DNA of 64,000 nucleotides. It comes from Heterodera schachtii. Lineage: Eukaryota > Nematoda > Chromadorea > Rhabditida > Heteroderidae. The translations under genes and the position numbers were made by a program. The stretch is from positions 1-64,000 of the forward strand of contig SIJG01000175.1 of assembly GCA_023374025.1 (NCBI GenBank), in the 5' to 3' direction. Shown here piece by piece: positions 23,736 to 35,433 of this stretch (positions are counted from its first letter, which is position 1; each line of letters starts with the position of its first letter). The notes under the pieces are model-generated. The model ran no database searches. It saw only the letters and a list, made by a program, of their open reading frames with translations, and was not told where the DNA came from.

Positions 23736-23993
23736 ACAATCGGAAAGAGAATAGGGGTCACAAGTTTGAATCCCCTATGTGTAAATCCATTTAGTAATTT
23801 TATTTCTGCTTTTTATGAGCAATTCAATTATCAAAAAAATTGTTTCTTTACAAAATCTTTATTTTATTTTATTCAATTAAAAATCAAAAAATTCCATTAA
23901 ACATAAAGATGTAACAAATATCCTGTCGACTAAATTATTTTTTTGTCTAATTTTCTATTGAATATTTTATGCATTAAATAATTAAAAAAAATA

Positions 23994-24184
23994 AAAATAA
24001 ATTTTTTGTATTAAATAAATTTTTGATAGTTGTATTGGCATAAAAGACAAAAATAAAAATAAATTTTTTTTATTAAATAAATTTTTGATAGTTGTATTGG
24101 CATAAAAGACAAAAATAAAAATAAATTTTTTTTATTAAATAAATTTTTGATAGTTGTATTGGCATAAAAGACAAAAATAAAAAT
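23994..24184. repeat. Three tandem copies of a 62-bp unit
   Basis: The segment GATAGTTGTATTGGCATAAA recurs at 24025, 24087 and 24149, a 62-bp period. Units are nearly identical. Confidence 0.9.
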
Positions 24185-24198
24185 AATTTACATGTAGA

Positions 24199-24262
24199 GG
24201 GTCCGAACCCTGGGTTAAAGATGCTGATTAGCTCACAACCGCTACACCACAGGACACCGTGG
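24199..24262 (-). repeat. tRNA-like remnant
   Basis: On the minus strand, TGGTGTAGCGGTTGTGAGC resembles an A-box/D-arm and AGGGTTCGGACCC a T-arm B-box. The acceptor stem does not pair, so this is likely a SINE or tRNA pseudogene. Confidence 0.45.
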
Positions 24263-24775
24263 TAAGGTACAAATAGGTATTCCTTTTATTTAATCATTAA
24301 AAACGTTGGCATTTTTTATCTCCGCACAGGCGTCCATTTGGCAGAAATTGAAAACAGTTTTCTTAAGAACCCAGGGGTGCTTTACCTACCAAAGAATCTC
24401 ATTCCGAAATCCCACGGACACTTGGCCACCTCCCTTTGTAAGGAAACTGAGACGAGATGAGTTCATTCTTTCAATAGATACAACAACAATTTACTTCACT
24501 ACATACAAACAACAACGTCAATGGAAAACGCTAATACATACATATGTACATCAATAACAATATTAACAACACCAAAGCAAACAAAACTCCTACACGCTCA
24601 TCCCTAGAAATATGGGGCCAGAATCCTAAATTTTTAAAATTTGTACTTTATATTTATTAGGTATTATATATTTAAAAAAAGTACTCATAAGCTTCGTCCG
24701 CATTGATAGTGTCTCTCTCATGCAATTCAATTGGAAACCAAATAAATCTTAATTAAAACACTAATTTGTTTAGAT

Positions 24776-24943
24776 TTAAAATGGACTAAAAGCTAAAACC
24801 TTCTCAAAAGCACTCCAATTATTTAAAAGAAATTCCTTCGCTTCTTCCGTGGCCGCGTAAACTTCTCCATTTATTGCTTTTCTTAGCGCCTTCTTACCAC
24901 GTGAAGTGCGTTCATTGATCCTTCTCCCCTTCTTTCTCAATAA
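24776..24943 (-). CDS. Orphan terminal coding exon, basic protein
   Basis: After a TATTTTAG acceptor the frame is open for 55 codons to TAA. It reads LLRKKGRRINERTSRGKKAL and then EVYAATEEAKEFLLNNW. Composition looks coding, and it is GC-richer than its surroundings. No upstream exon is visible, because a hairpin repeat occupies about 25065-25570. It could be a gene fragment or part of a mobile element. Confidence 0.35.
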   Translation of the reverse strand, partial: LLRKKGRRINERTSRGKKALRKAINGEVYAATEEAKEFLLNNWSAFEKVLAFSPF

Positions 24944-25064
24944 CTAAAATACAAAGGCTTATGTAGTGTATTTCACGTATACAAAATCGTCAACAAATTT
25001 TCAAATTCATAACTTTTTTCAGAAATATTGGTATCATTCGACATTCCGAATTTCTATCTTATTA

Positions 25065-25570
25065 GACTTAAATTGGCTCTTATGCAGTTTAGGGCCCATA
25101 AAATTTCTAATTTTTTTCTATTTTTTATATATAGGTTTTCAGGGTCGTTGTCATGAATCCGGCATCCATTACCACCATTTCGAACCCCGTACCTGAACTC
25201 GAATAAAAAATCGTAAATTCACATTTCACTATAACCCAGCAGCAATTACTGGTGAATTCAAGACTCAAAAATGCAGAGTAACGGACAAAATCCAGCTGAT
25301 TTTAAATTAGAGGCGAGCAACAGCCAACGAACGGCCATTTATTCATTGAAAACAATTAGGGGTAATAGATTTGCTTTTTGGTGAAAAGTGAAACTCAGTG
25401 ATTTCCGGTCTTTTGCTCGAGTTCAGGTCCGGGGTTCGAAATGAATGCCGGATTCTGTTTAGCGACTCCAAAAACCTATATACCTATTGGTGTATTTTGC
25501 ATAGAAAGTGAGAAAAAAATTGAAAAATATTTATGGGCCCTAAACTGCATAAGCATAAGAGCCTTTAAAT
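25065..25570. repeat. Hairpin repeat
   Basis: Left-arm segments AGTTTAGGGCCCATAAA (about 25087) and GAATCCGGCATCCATT (about 25156) recur inverted at about 25534 and 25440-25460. The family resembles 33350-33816 and 62330-62560 (GGTCCGGGGTTCGAAAT segment). Confidence 0.75.
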
Positions 25571-25721
25571 TTTAACAAATTTAGTTATATGCCAATATAT
25601 CTAAGACAAAATTAGCAAAACTAAATTCAATTTCGCTGAAATTTTGCGAGTAATCGTAAAGAAGTTTTTGAGCTACCGAATGATACCAGAATTTGTTAAT
25701 CTCTAAATGTGCTTTTTATGG

Positions 25722-26154
25722 TCATGTAAACTGCAATAAACCCCAAAGTAATTCGATCGCAAATAAAGCATTTTTGGCGTTAAAAACCAGCTGATGAGTT
25801 GAAAAAGTAACGACCTGTTTTGCAACCGGCCGAACGGCCTCAATATCGCCTTCATGGCCCTCACTGCGACCGATTAATAATTCTTCAGCAGCTTTGCCGG
25901 CCATTGTGGCGATTAATACCATCTTCAGCTCGTCAATAGTGCACTCACTTAGGATGATTTCGGTTGAGAGTCAGACCCAAATTTCCATGGTTTGGAATAA
26001 TAGTTGCCGATATGAATTCCTCTGGCATTCGATGAAACTGAAAAAAAGGGAAAACAAAATTTAAAATTGAAATTTAAAATTTAAAATTGGCATTTTAATT
26101 TTACATTGTTTTTTTTCCATCTCTTTCTCCGCTTTTTTTTCGGTTGTCAGACAT
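25722..26154 (-). pseudogene. F-box-type leader fused to FtsH-like M41 peptidase fragment
   Basis: 26154-26105 is an F-box-type leader exon (MSDNRKK) whose 5' flank and intron match the gene at 1260. After the acceptor at 26037 the sequence instead encodes part of an M41 (FtsH-like) peptidase domain: ISATIIPNHGNLGLTL, then after a frame change TMAGKAAEELLIG ... GHEGDIEAVRPVAKQVVT. In FtsH proteins these follow the HEAGH zinc helix, which is absent here. The leader's phase does not match the M41 frame, and there is an internal +1 shift near 25945. I call it a chimeric non-functional locus. Confidence 0.7.
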
Positions 26155-26849
26155 TTTGTTGAGGTGAAATGATTAAGAGTTTTCGGTGGATTTATTAGCT
26201 TATTAAAATTGAAAAATTATTGAAACAATCATTCCTTTATAAAAATTCAAGAGCAAAAAAAACTGTTCAATTGATCAATTTAAATGAATTGTTTGATTTA
26301 ACAAAATCCATTTTTTAATAAATGAAACATTTGCATGGCATTCGCCTGAAATTGTTAGCCAAGAAATAATATTTGTACAAAAAATGACAGCATTGCCATT
26401 TTTTCTTTGTCTTTTATACTAATCTTTGGAGAAAAAAAGTCCAGCCGTGATCGGATACTAATGAGAATTAAGAACTTCCATTTCCTGTGTGCCTCGAGTG
26501 AGGCAACCATAAATGATTAGCAGCACTATTTATTCAGCAATGAGATGATCATATGTAGAACAATCGCGTAAAACATAAACAATCAACATTTATTACTAGG
26601 GCTGGGAATTATATGCACATGCATATTTTTTCCTGGACTATTGGAGGCCTGATTTTCGAAAAACCTCTATTAGAACGGCCCCACCAGCTAAATTGGGATT
26701 TTGACCCCGAAAATCGGAAAATTTTCCGGAAAAAACATTTTTAGTAAAATTTTTCCCAAAAATATTGAATAAATTTAAAATTTTTTTAAAAATCAATGAT
26801 AAATTCATTTATTTTTGCAAGTTTTATATCATATTCGTGAGCAAAAGCA
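26155..26849. other. AT-rich interval with dispersed repeat
   Basis: No gene is visible. At 26600-26720, TCCTGGACTATTGGAGGCCT and AGAACGGCCCCACCAGCTAA match the repeat at 53760-54010. Confidence 0.5.
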
Positions 26850-27515
26850 CCGAAAACCCGGGAACCGCCCACTTTGGCGCGGCCACTTGGCGCGAGTTTT
26901 TTTTTGCGCGGGCCATTTTGGCGCCCTATATAAAATGGCTTTTTTGGTTCCAGTGATGAAAAATCTCCAAAAATTTTCAAAAAATTTTTAATTTGTCTTT
27001 CTTTGTGCATAATTATAAGCCATTTTCTTTCACAGTAACATTCTAATGCAATTGCTAGCAATGGCACTGAATTGTGGTCCTAATTTAACTTTTATTTTTT
27101 GTTCAAAATTACCATTCAGGTCGTTTTCGAGGGTGTTGATCATAAGCTGATCATAGATTTGATTAATTACGAACCCCGGACTAAAATTCGAATAAGTATA
27201 CTGAATTTTGACTCAAAAATTCGTAACCCGACAGGTATTCGATGGTACACAATACTTTATAAAATAAAACTTTTAATTTTTAGCAAAATAACATCATATG
27301 GTAGGTAGTTCACAGCAGGAAAAAACTAATTTTGACAGGGTTACTTGCAAATTTTAAAATTTTTTAAAAAAATTTTTCGGCGCCAAAAAAGCCATTTTAT
27401 ATAGGGCGCCAAAACGGCCGCGCCAAAATGGCCCGCGCCAAAAAAGCTCGCGCCAAAAAAACCTCGCGCCAAAATACCCGCGCCAAAGTGACCCCGACCC
27501 GAAAACCCCGGGTTC
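26850..27515. mobile_element. Foldback element with GCGCCAAA repeat arms
   Basis: Inverted arms (about 26850-26950 and 27378-27515) share GCGCCCTATATAAAATGGC and arrays of 10-13 nt units around GCGCCAAAA. AACCCGGG occurs near both ends. The interior of about 420 bp is AT-rich with no transposase. I found no convincing target duplication. It sits just downstream (minus sense) of an orphan F-box promoter. Confidence 0.75.
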
Positions 27516-27635
27516 TTTAAAAAAAAAAATTTTTTTTTTTTGGTGGAGCCCAGATTCTCCAATATTACCAAAACCAAAATTTAAAAATTGATCAAAAGCA
27601 AAATGTTGGGGAAAAAAAATTAAGCGTGTAATTGT

Positions 27636-27670
27636 GTTTCATCCTCATTTATATATTCATGTGAAGTCAA
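27636..27670 (-). promoter_or_regulatory. Orphan copy of the F-box-like promoter
   Basis: It carries the same TATATAAATGAGGATGAAAC segment and flank (CTTCACATGAA upstream, TACACGCTTAA downstream) as before the copies at 16590 and 30409. No leader exon follows: the sequence changes within about 60 bp and the foldback element begins. Confidence 0.6.
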
Positions 27671-27987
27671 AATCAGTGTTAATGATTTCAAAACTCAAAT
27701 TCGCTACTGTTTCGATTTGTATCATTGGTTAGAAATAGTTGGGTAAATCTTTTTTCGGGAACGGGGAATACATCAAAAACAACAGGGCATTTTCCTGTTT
27801 TGAAGGCACACCCAATTAAAAAAATATGTTGGACTCATACTTAAGAGTTTATAGTTTATTTGACGCGAGGGCTGTAAGCAGGGTAGCCAGATCTGAGGAT
27901 TTATCCTCATTTTGTGGCTTTTTGATAGGTCAATGAGGATTTTTTTGGAAAATGAGGATTTGAGGATTTTTGTGGCTTTTTGAGAAA

Positions 27988-28220
27988 TGGTTTTGCCAAT
28001 TCGTTTTTAACTCAATTCGAAATTTCCCGGCGACAGACTCCCCACCCACTGAATAAAAACTATGACGCTTGTCAAAATTAATTAATTACTAAAATTTTTA
28101 CATCAGCCATTCTTAAATTTTGAAAAGCCTGGTCTCGGCCCTAAATTTGGGACCGGTGGTCCCGAAATCGGGTTATTTTGTCCCGTCAAGCCCGTCCCAG
28201 CGTATTTTCTATGAGCAACG
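27988..28220. repeat. Dispersed repeat, copy 1 (partner at 34448-34675)
   Basis: Two direct copies about 6.5 kb apart share TAAATTTGGGACCGGTGGTC and AACTCAATTCGAAATTTCCC with few differences. No clear termini. The following 28220-28460 matches the right half of the element at 56846-57309. Confidence 0.8.
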
Positions 28221-28950
28221 CCGCCGCCAAACTATATAAATATATTTTGTTAACATGAAATCATTTTATTTATTTAATTTTCTCAAAAAAATCTCTTTTC
28301 CCACCAATTTCCTTCAAAATTTTTCACTCAGACCCCCATTCATACCAGTGTACTTTTATTTCCGTTTTTGAGAAAAAAAATCACGGGAACGGAAAACGAA
28401 ATTGATCGGGGCGGGGTTCCCGAACGAACGGGATTCCCGCCTTTTTCCCGTTCCCGTAAAAATCCCGTTAAAATAGATTCAATTAAACTTAAGCAATTTT
28501 TATTTCAAAATTCACCAAAAATTTTAATCGCATCGAACTTTTTCCAATCAAAAGTGAACCGAGCGATTGCTGTTGTTTTCACTAATATCAGAAGAAATGA
28601 TTAGGAGGAACGGATTTCATGCAGAAAAACCGACAAAAAGACACATAAAAAGGTGCAAAAATTCCAAAAAAAGGACAAATTGAAAAAAGGTCAAAATTTC
28701 ACGAGCTTAGAATTGTAATCAAAAACAGAAATGCTTGGATGTAAACATTGTGGTCCCGAACTACCTTTTTTTTAATTATTTGAGTTCAGAATAATTAGTG
28801 GTGATCTTAGGTTTAAAAAATCTGCGTAAAAGTCCAAATAACACCTAAATGTATTCAAAGCAACAAATAAATGGAGGAGCAATCAACAGATAAATTTCCA
28901 TTCATAATAATCATCGATCAGAATTTCTCATTTCCCAAAAATTCATTCAT

Positions 28951-30409
28951 TCACTTTTTCTTCCGCTGTCCGCTGGGCCCGGGATTCATTTTCAGACGAC
29001 CTTTTGCGTTCTTTTTGTCCGACTTTGGTGGAGACAATGGCCTGAATTAAGGGCAATTAAAATTGATTATTAAAGCAAAAGCTGTTCACCCAAATTCATA
29101 AAGCTGAAATTCGACATTGTTCAAATTGTCCGTCATTTTGTCCTTCCATTGAACCGTCGTCCCAATTTGGCAATGCTTCAACACCAAATCGAAATAATCA
29201 TCATCATCATCTTCATCCATACTTTCATCATGTTTTTTTTCCTTCTCCAATGTTAGCATTTCGTTGGTCCGTTCGTTCATCAATTCAAATGACTCAATTA
29301 GCGTTGAATCACAATATTCAATTCGAATGATGTAGCTGGCCGAAGAAGTGTTGGCACGGAGAAATGCCTATAAAATGGGAAATGAAAGGAAAGTGGCAAT
29401 AATTCAATTAATTTATTGAAAAAATGGCGACACCTCTTTGATATTGGTGATCATTCTTTTGGTTGTTGACGTATAATCATATTCACCAAAACACAATTGC
29501 TTTGGCTGTCCATTTTTTGTTGGAATTTGCAACCATTTGGTCAATGCTTGGCTAGCCTTTGCTTTTGGTCCATCATCAGCAATTGCATCGGGCAACAAAT
29601 TGTCGAATCGGATTGAAATAATGTTGAGGTCGGAGAGAAATGACGGCGAATTGTGACGACACAAATTATCCAAATCATGGCTATCGTAAAAGGACAAATG
29701 GCGGACGTTTGTTGCAAAAATTGGCCAAATTTCACGAGTAAAATCATTCCAAATTTGCTGCACTTTCTTGGCACTATAGTCGTATGGCACATGCAAATCC
29801 AAATTGGTGCCTTTGTCAAAAACTTGTTGATTGGCACAGAAAAATTTGATGACGGAAAAGTCAATGTAACTGAAAGGGAATGATTTTGTCGTTAATTAAT
29901 CTTTTTGAATTTGAACTACCGAATCAGAAGTTTCTTAAAGCGAATTCTGTTGGGCAGCGGACGGTCGGGCCAAGGAAATTGCTTAGAATTGGAATTGCCA
30001 ATGCGAATCGTAGCCACTTCTGTTTTTGTTGCCATCTTGCAAATTCTGATTGTTCTCCAAATTGGCAATTCGCTTGTGCCATCGAAATGTTTGTCAACCA
30101 ACGCATTGAAACGAGGTGAAAGAAGTGCCATTTTGAGGCCGAGTTGGGAGGACGAAAAAGCGGCAAAATATCCATCCAAATGTCGTTGCAAATCCAACTG
30201 AAATGCGGGCAAACTAATTGAATTAGAAATTGTAAATTTTTTAAAATTTCTTACCGTCGGCTCTTCGTTTTCATTGCCACGCGGAGACTTCGCCGATTTC
30301 CAAATGTCACAAATGAACCCAATGGCTTATTCTGTTGATTTGTATCAATTGCAGAAATGGGGCAGTGATTGGCGGAGGAAAGTTTTTTCATTTTTTTGAC
30401 GGGTGCCAT
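28951..30409 (-). pseudogene. F-box-like copy with frameshift in exon 2
   Basis: Exons: 30409-30255 (leader MAPVKKMKK), 30197-29920, 29869-29434, 29367-29090 and 29041-28951 (basic tail ending QRKKK). Exon 2 is 278 nt and cannot keep phase. The shift lies near 30150, where the sequence encoding DRPQLG in sister copies has one base fewer; the protein otherwise resumes as LGLKMALLSPRF in another frame. Exons 3-5 are open. Everything except that site looks functional, so this is either a young pseudogene or an assembly error. Confidence 0.7.
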
Positions 30410-30484
30410 TTTAAACAGAATAAGTTAGCCTAAAATAAGGAAAAATTTTTTGAAAAAACTAGCACAAAATTAAGCGTGAGTTGT

Positions 30485-30519
30485 GTTTCATCCTCATTTA
30501 TATATTAATGTGAAGTCAA
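30485..30519 (-). promoter_or_regulatory. Conserved TATA-type core promoter
   Basis: On the minus strand TATAAATGAGGATGAAAC lies about 80-95 bp upstream of the start at 30409. It is the same segment as at 16664-16698 and 27636-27670. Confidence 0.55.
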
Positions 30520-31539
30520 ATTTTCAACACGCGCGTTTAAATGATGGAAAATTTGAATGATTTTCGAACCTCCCGCCTCACTTTTATTTTTGTTCGCTCT
30601 CTCTATGCCTACCGAGTTTCTGTTTTTTTTTTACTATAAAATGTCCTTTTTCCTCCTCCTCCACTTTCATTCATTCGCTCATAATTTCCCCCGGTCATTT
30701 TGTTGACGTAATGTCTTCGAGAATTCCGTTACGTTTTCCTTTTTCTTTTTACATCGTATCGCATCACTTTTACTCCATGGCCAGGAGTGCCAAGATTAAA
30801 ATTTTCAATGAATTTCTTAATTTATATTTGACCCATTGAGCCCCACTAAAACTTCAAAATGAAACTAAAATTTATCATTTGGCTTTCCTTTTGCTTTTTT
30901 ATTATTTTATTCATTCATTTTCCCAAATTCATTTTCAGTTGGTACGTTGTGTCTCCGAGCCAACCAACAGTCGGCGGAGATGAAGCTGAAAAAAAAGAAT
31001 TTCCGATTTTATAAATTTAATTTTTGTTTTTTACATTTCTTTTTTGTTGGGGCGTCGTCGTTTTTTGACGTTGTCCCAAAAGAACCAAAGAATGGTGCCA
31101 CAGCCGACCAACAGAAGAGACACTTAAAAGCAGAATAATGCGTTGGAAATATGATGCAAATCGGAAACTAAAATTTTTTATAAAACAGAAAAAGAAATTG
31201 AAAAAATTGAGGAAAAATATTAGGTAAATGAAAACGATGAAATAGAAATTCCTTAAATTTTTACTTACTCTTTCTCTCTTTTTATGTATAAATATATTAA
31301 AAATCGACCAATGCCTTCAGTTTGCAAAAAAAAAAAACATTCACCCGAAATTTTAAATGATTTTTCGTTTGCTTCTAATTACGAAGCGATACAGTTCCAT
31401 CTTAAATGTAAACAAATTACCCAAATTTTGGGATAATTTCCAGAAATTTCTTCAAGTTTTGAACCAATCCAAATGCACCTGCTTAAACTTCTGCTGGATA
31501 ATGTCATTTTGTTTTAGGTTAAATTATTATTATTTTGAA
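30520..31539. other. Intergenic region between divergent F-box-like copies
   Basis: It lies between the minus-strand copy starting at 30409 and the plus-strand copy starting at 31540. Pyrimidine-rich sequence at 30640-30700. An exon-like TTTCAG/TTGGTACG at 30938 leads into a short open frame that I cannot assign. Confidence 0.4.
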
Positions 31540-33156
31540 ATGGCACCGCCCGCCGAAAAAAACAAAAAACATTCCTCCGCCGACCACCGCCTCATTTCTT
31601 CTGCAACAATTGGTGGAAAGCAACAACAAACGTTGGGCTCACTTATGTCATCATTTGGCAAACGACGAAGTCTCCGCGTGGCCATGAAAAAGAATAAGCG
31701 AAGTTTGAAGAAAATGTGAGCCGAATTTCCAATTCTATGGCAAATGATCAGAGCTTTTTGCATTTCAGTTGGATTTGCAACGACATTTGGATGGACATTT
31801 TCCCGCATTTTGACCGTCCTCAACTCGGCCTCAAAATGGCACTTCTTTCGCCACGTTTCAATTCGCTGGTGGACAAACATTTCGATGGCCAAAGCGATTT
31901 GACAATTTGGAATGAAATAGAAATTAGCAAGATCGGAACACAAGCAAAATTGTCTGTAGAGGAGAGCAATGCCGAATTTCCACTGCCCGACCATCCGATG
32001 CACAACAAAATCCGCTTTAGCGATCTTTGGATTAAGTAACTCAAACAAAATCCAAAGAATTACTAACTGATAAAAGGGATTCCTTTTCAGTTACATTGAC
32101 CACTCCGTCGTCACATTTCTTCGTTCCAACCAACAAATTTTTGACAAAGGCACCAATTTGGATTTGTATATTGAGGCCAAGGATGCCAAACCAATTTGGG
32201 ATGTTTTTGCTCGTGAAATTTGGCCCATTTTCGCGCAAAACATCCGCCATTTGTCATTTTCCGATGCTGATTATCTGAACAATTTGCTTCGCCTCATTTC
32301 GCCAACAATTCTTACCGAACTCAATCAGCTGAATTCAATTGATTCCAATGATTTGTTGCCCGATGCAATTGCTGATGATGGGCCAAATGCAACTGCTGGC
32401 CAAGTGTTGGCCAAATGGTTGAACACTCCGACAAAAGACGGGAAGCCGAAGCAATTGATTTGCATTGATAATTCAGCATCGCCAAATATCAAATGGATTA
32501 CCAATTTCAAAGAGGCATGGTGCCAATTTTTCAATAAAATTCCGGACCCGTATTCGAACAAAAAAAGTTGAATTTTTTCAAAAATACACGTTAAAATCAC
32601 CAAATTTTCCCGCGAATTGCGTATTTTTATTCAAGTAATAATGAAGCACCGTTTTGCACCAAAATAAATAGTTGTTAAATGAATCTGAAGCTTTTTTCCC
32701 ATTTTATAGGCATTTCTCCATGCCAACACTTCTTCTGCCAGCTACATCATTCGACTTGAGGATTATGAACCAACAGAAAATGGGTCATTTGAATTGGTGA
32801 ATGAACGGACCAACGAAGTGCTAAAATTGGAGAAAGAAGAAAACAATGATGAAAACATGGAGAAAGACGACGAAGATGAAGAATATGCTACTGAGGATTG
32901 GCTGTTGAAGCGATGCCAATTGGGAAGACAATTCAATGGGAGGACGAAAATTTGGAAAATTTGAACAATGTCAGCTTTATGCTTTGTGGAACTTCTTCCA
33001 TTGGGTGAGTGGCAACAGCTTTGCTTTTCTTAATGCCCCTCACATTTAAATTGCCATTAATTTAGGCCATTGTCTCCACCAAAGGCGGGCAAAAAGAACG
33101 CAAAAAGTCATCTGAAAATGAATCCTGGGCCCAGCGGACAGCGGAAGAAAAAGTGA
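31540..33156 (+). pseudogene. F-box-like copy with 1-nt deletion in exon 4
   Basis: Exons: 31540-31715 (leader MAPPAEKNKK, basic), 31769-32035 (ICNDIWMDIFPHFDRPQLG), 32091-32514, 32710-33004 and 33066-33156 (basic tail ending GPSGQRKKK). All joins are in phase except that exon 4 is 295 nt where 296 is needed. Compared with the 15.4 kb copy, CAAATTGGG has become CAATTGGG near 32919, giving a premature stop before the conserved ENLNNV segment. Intron 3 uses a GC donor (GAG/GCATGG) and contains a repeat fragment. A single indel could be an assembly error; corrected, this would be a full-length family member. Confidence 0.75.
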
Positions 33157-33349
33157 AAGAATTATTTGGAAATGACAATGATTGATCATTAGGAATGGAA
33201 ATGTTCGGATAATTGCATCTCATTATTTATTTGTTGTTTTTTTCGTTTGAATACATTTAATTTGTTTGATTTTTTGATTCACTAAATCAAAAAAGCCATA
33301 TTATTATTTAGGGTTCCAAATTATATGCACTAAAATCGCAAAATATGCG

Positions 33350-33816
33350 GGTAATAGCAAAGCTGGTGCCCCCCTTTTTTGAAAAAAATATTTTATGTTT
33401 TCTAAAGTCATGAAAACAGGTTTCCTGGGGTTTTCGAGATCGCTGATCACGAATCCGGTATCAATTTCACCCGATTCCGAACAACGGACCCGAACTTTAA
33501 CAAAAAGTCGAAAATTCAAATTTTTCGAATTGCACTTTTGTTCAAGTGTTCTTTAAAAACATGGAAATGAACTAAAAGTCATCACTGCTTCAGAAAATGG
33601 TAATTTGAACCATTTTCAGACTAAAAAGTGCAATTCGAAAAATTTGAATTTTCAACTTTTTGTTCGAATTCGGGTCCGGGGGGTTCGGAATTGGGCGAAA
33701 TGGATACCGGATTCGTGATCAGCGATCTCGAAAACCCCAGGTTACCTGTTTTCATGACTTTTAAAAACAAAAAAATTTTTTTCAAAAAAGGGGGCACCAG
33801 CTTTACTATTATTACC
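33350..33816. mobile_element. 467-bp palindromic MITE with 8-bp TSD, nested
   Basis: Ends begin GGTAATAGCAAAGCTGGTGC and its near-perfect inverse. Exact duplications AATATGCG flank it (33342-33349 and 33817-33824). Arms share the GATCACGAATCCGGTATC-type segment with the 706-1163 family. It is inserted in an AT-rich element full of TATGCACATAAA motifs (about 33310-34215). Confidence 0.9.
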
Positions 33817-33824
33817 AATATGCG

Positions 33825-34765
33825 CATAAAATACCTATGCATCAAAAATTGCGAAATATGCACATAAAAAGTGAAAAACATGCACATAAATTTTTCCAAA
33901 TTGAGGGCAAAATTTTACAAATTTCTTTTAATTTGTAAATTTAAGCATAAATTCTCGAAAAACAGTTAAATATAGTATGAAAAATAATTTTAAAACCAAA
34001 AATAAAAGTAAAATTTATTTATTTATTTTGAAGAAAATTGATGGAGAATTTTCTATTTTTTGACTATTTTTTGGCATAAATTTCCAATTTTTTAAAAAGA
34101 CACATTTTTATTTGAAAAGCCCCAAAAAATGATATTTTTGAAAATTTTTCGGTCATTAGAGGCAAAAATGGCCGCTTTAATAGTGAACATAAATCGCGAA
34201 ATATGCACAAATATGCATATGGAAATACGTCCTAGAAGCTTCAAAACAAGCTAAAAATATACGAGGACACACCATTTTGAAAAATTAAATAAATGGTGTT
34301 CAATTTTTTAGGCTCCTGGACATTTGGGCAGTGGACAATTTAACAATGGACATTAGGACAGAAAAATAGAGCGTTGATGACGATTTTTTTAAAATTATTG
34401 TGTGGCGTACATTGAAATATGCTTCATAAAAGTCATCAGTAGTGTTTGTGGTCAATTCGTTTTTAACTCAATTCGAAATTTCCCGGCGCCAGACTCTCCA
34501 CCTATTGAATAAAAACTAAAACGCTTGTAAATTAATTAATCACATTTAAAATTTTCACATCAGCCATTCTTAAATTTTGAAAAGCCTGGTCTCGGCCCTA
34601 AATTTGGGACCGGTGGTCCCGAAAACGGGCTATTTTGTCCCTCAAGCCCGTCCCAGCGTATTTTCTAAGTTCCGGTCCCTGTCTGATCATTTTTGATTGT
34701 ATACATCCGATTTATCACGAACTCTAATCATAAGTAAGGGAAAATTTCTGCGCTAATATTTTTAG
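33825..34765. repeat. Repeat-filled interval
   Basis: This is the remainder of the TATGCACATAAA-type element to about 34215, then the second copy (34448-34675) of the repeat at 27988-28220. No gene. Confidence 0.6.
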
Positions 34766-35006
34766 TATAAAAATGTCTTTCTCAACCGTATTCCAATTGC
34801 GCCGGATGAGAGAGCCAGAAAATGGGATGAATGGAAGCTGATGGATAACCAGCAGTGGAACCAAATTTACATTTCCATTGGAGAGGACGGAATCGACAAT
34901 GTGTGAAGAAAAATTTAAAATTATTTCAATTCATTTTTTTCTTTTAAGTCTTCTCGACGCTTTCCCTGGGCAGAGTGGTCAACAGCAGAAAGGAGTGAAT
35001 GAATAA
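34766..35006 (+). pseudogene. C-terminal relic of an F-box-like gene
   Basis: Two exons in phase, 34766-34902 and 34949-35006, read NRIPIAPDERARKWDEW ... WNQIYISIGEDGIDNV and then LLDAFPGQSGQQQKG to TAA. From memory, such a segment resembles the C-terminus of the MSDN-leader subclass (the gene at 1-1260). No 5' part of the gene precedes it, only repeats. Confidence 0.45.
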
Positions 35007-35433
35007 TTAATTAATTAATTGATGCAAAGTGTTTTGTGATCCCGAAATGTTGTACTATTATTATATGTTGAACGTATTTTACTCTGCTTTCTCACAAATT
35101 GGTCCATTTCAATTGTGTAATTGGTGTGAAGGCTTTGATAAATGATAAACAGTCAATATTATATTTTTGTTATGAAAAGGTCAACCTGTGGGTTTTCGGT
35201 GCTTCTGATCTCGAATATGATATCAGATTTGCAAAAATCTGATTTTAAGCATAAAAATTTCGAAAATAGCTAAATGAAGTATGAATAAACAATTTAGAAC
35301 CAAAAATACCAAATAAAACTAAAATTTATTTACTTTGAATAAAATAGTAAAAAATGGACAATTTTCTTTCTTGTACAAGCGTCAAATTCGATTTGAAAAA
35401 CTTAACTAATATGTAGAACCAAAATTTAATTTA

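Noticed and set aside
24199..24262. Functional tRNA gene
   Set aside because: A- and B-boxes are recognisable but the acceptor and anticodon stems do not pair.
24306..24557. Plus-strand frame starting MAFFISAQASIWQ
   Set aside because: Somewhat coding-like in composition, but no splice partners, signal or homology that I can recognise.
25722..26040. Bacterial contamination (FtsH-like segment)
   Set aside because: It is joined to a nematode-type leader, intron and repeats and is AT-rich and frame-shifted like its surroundings.
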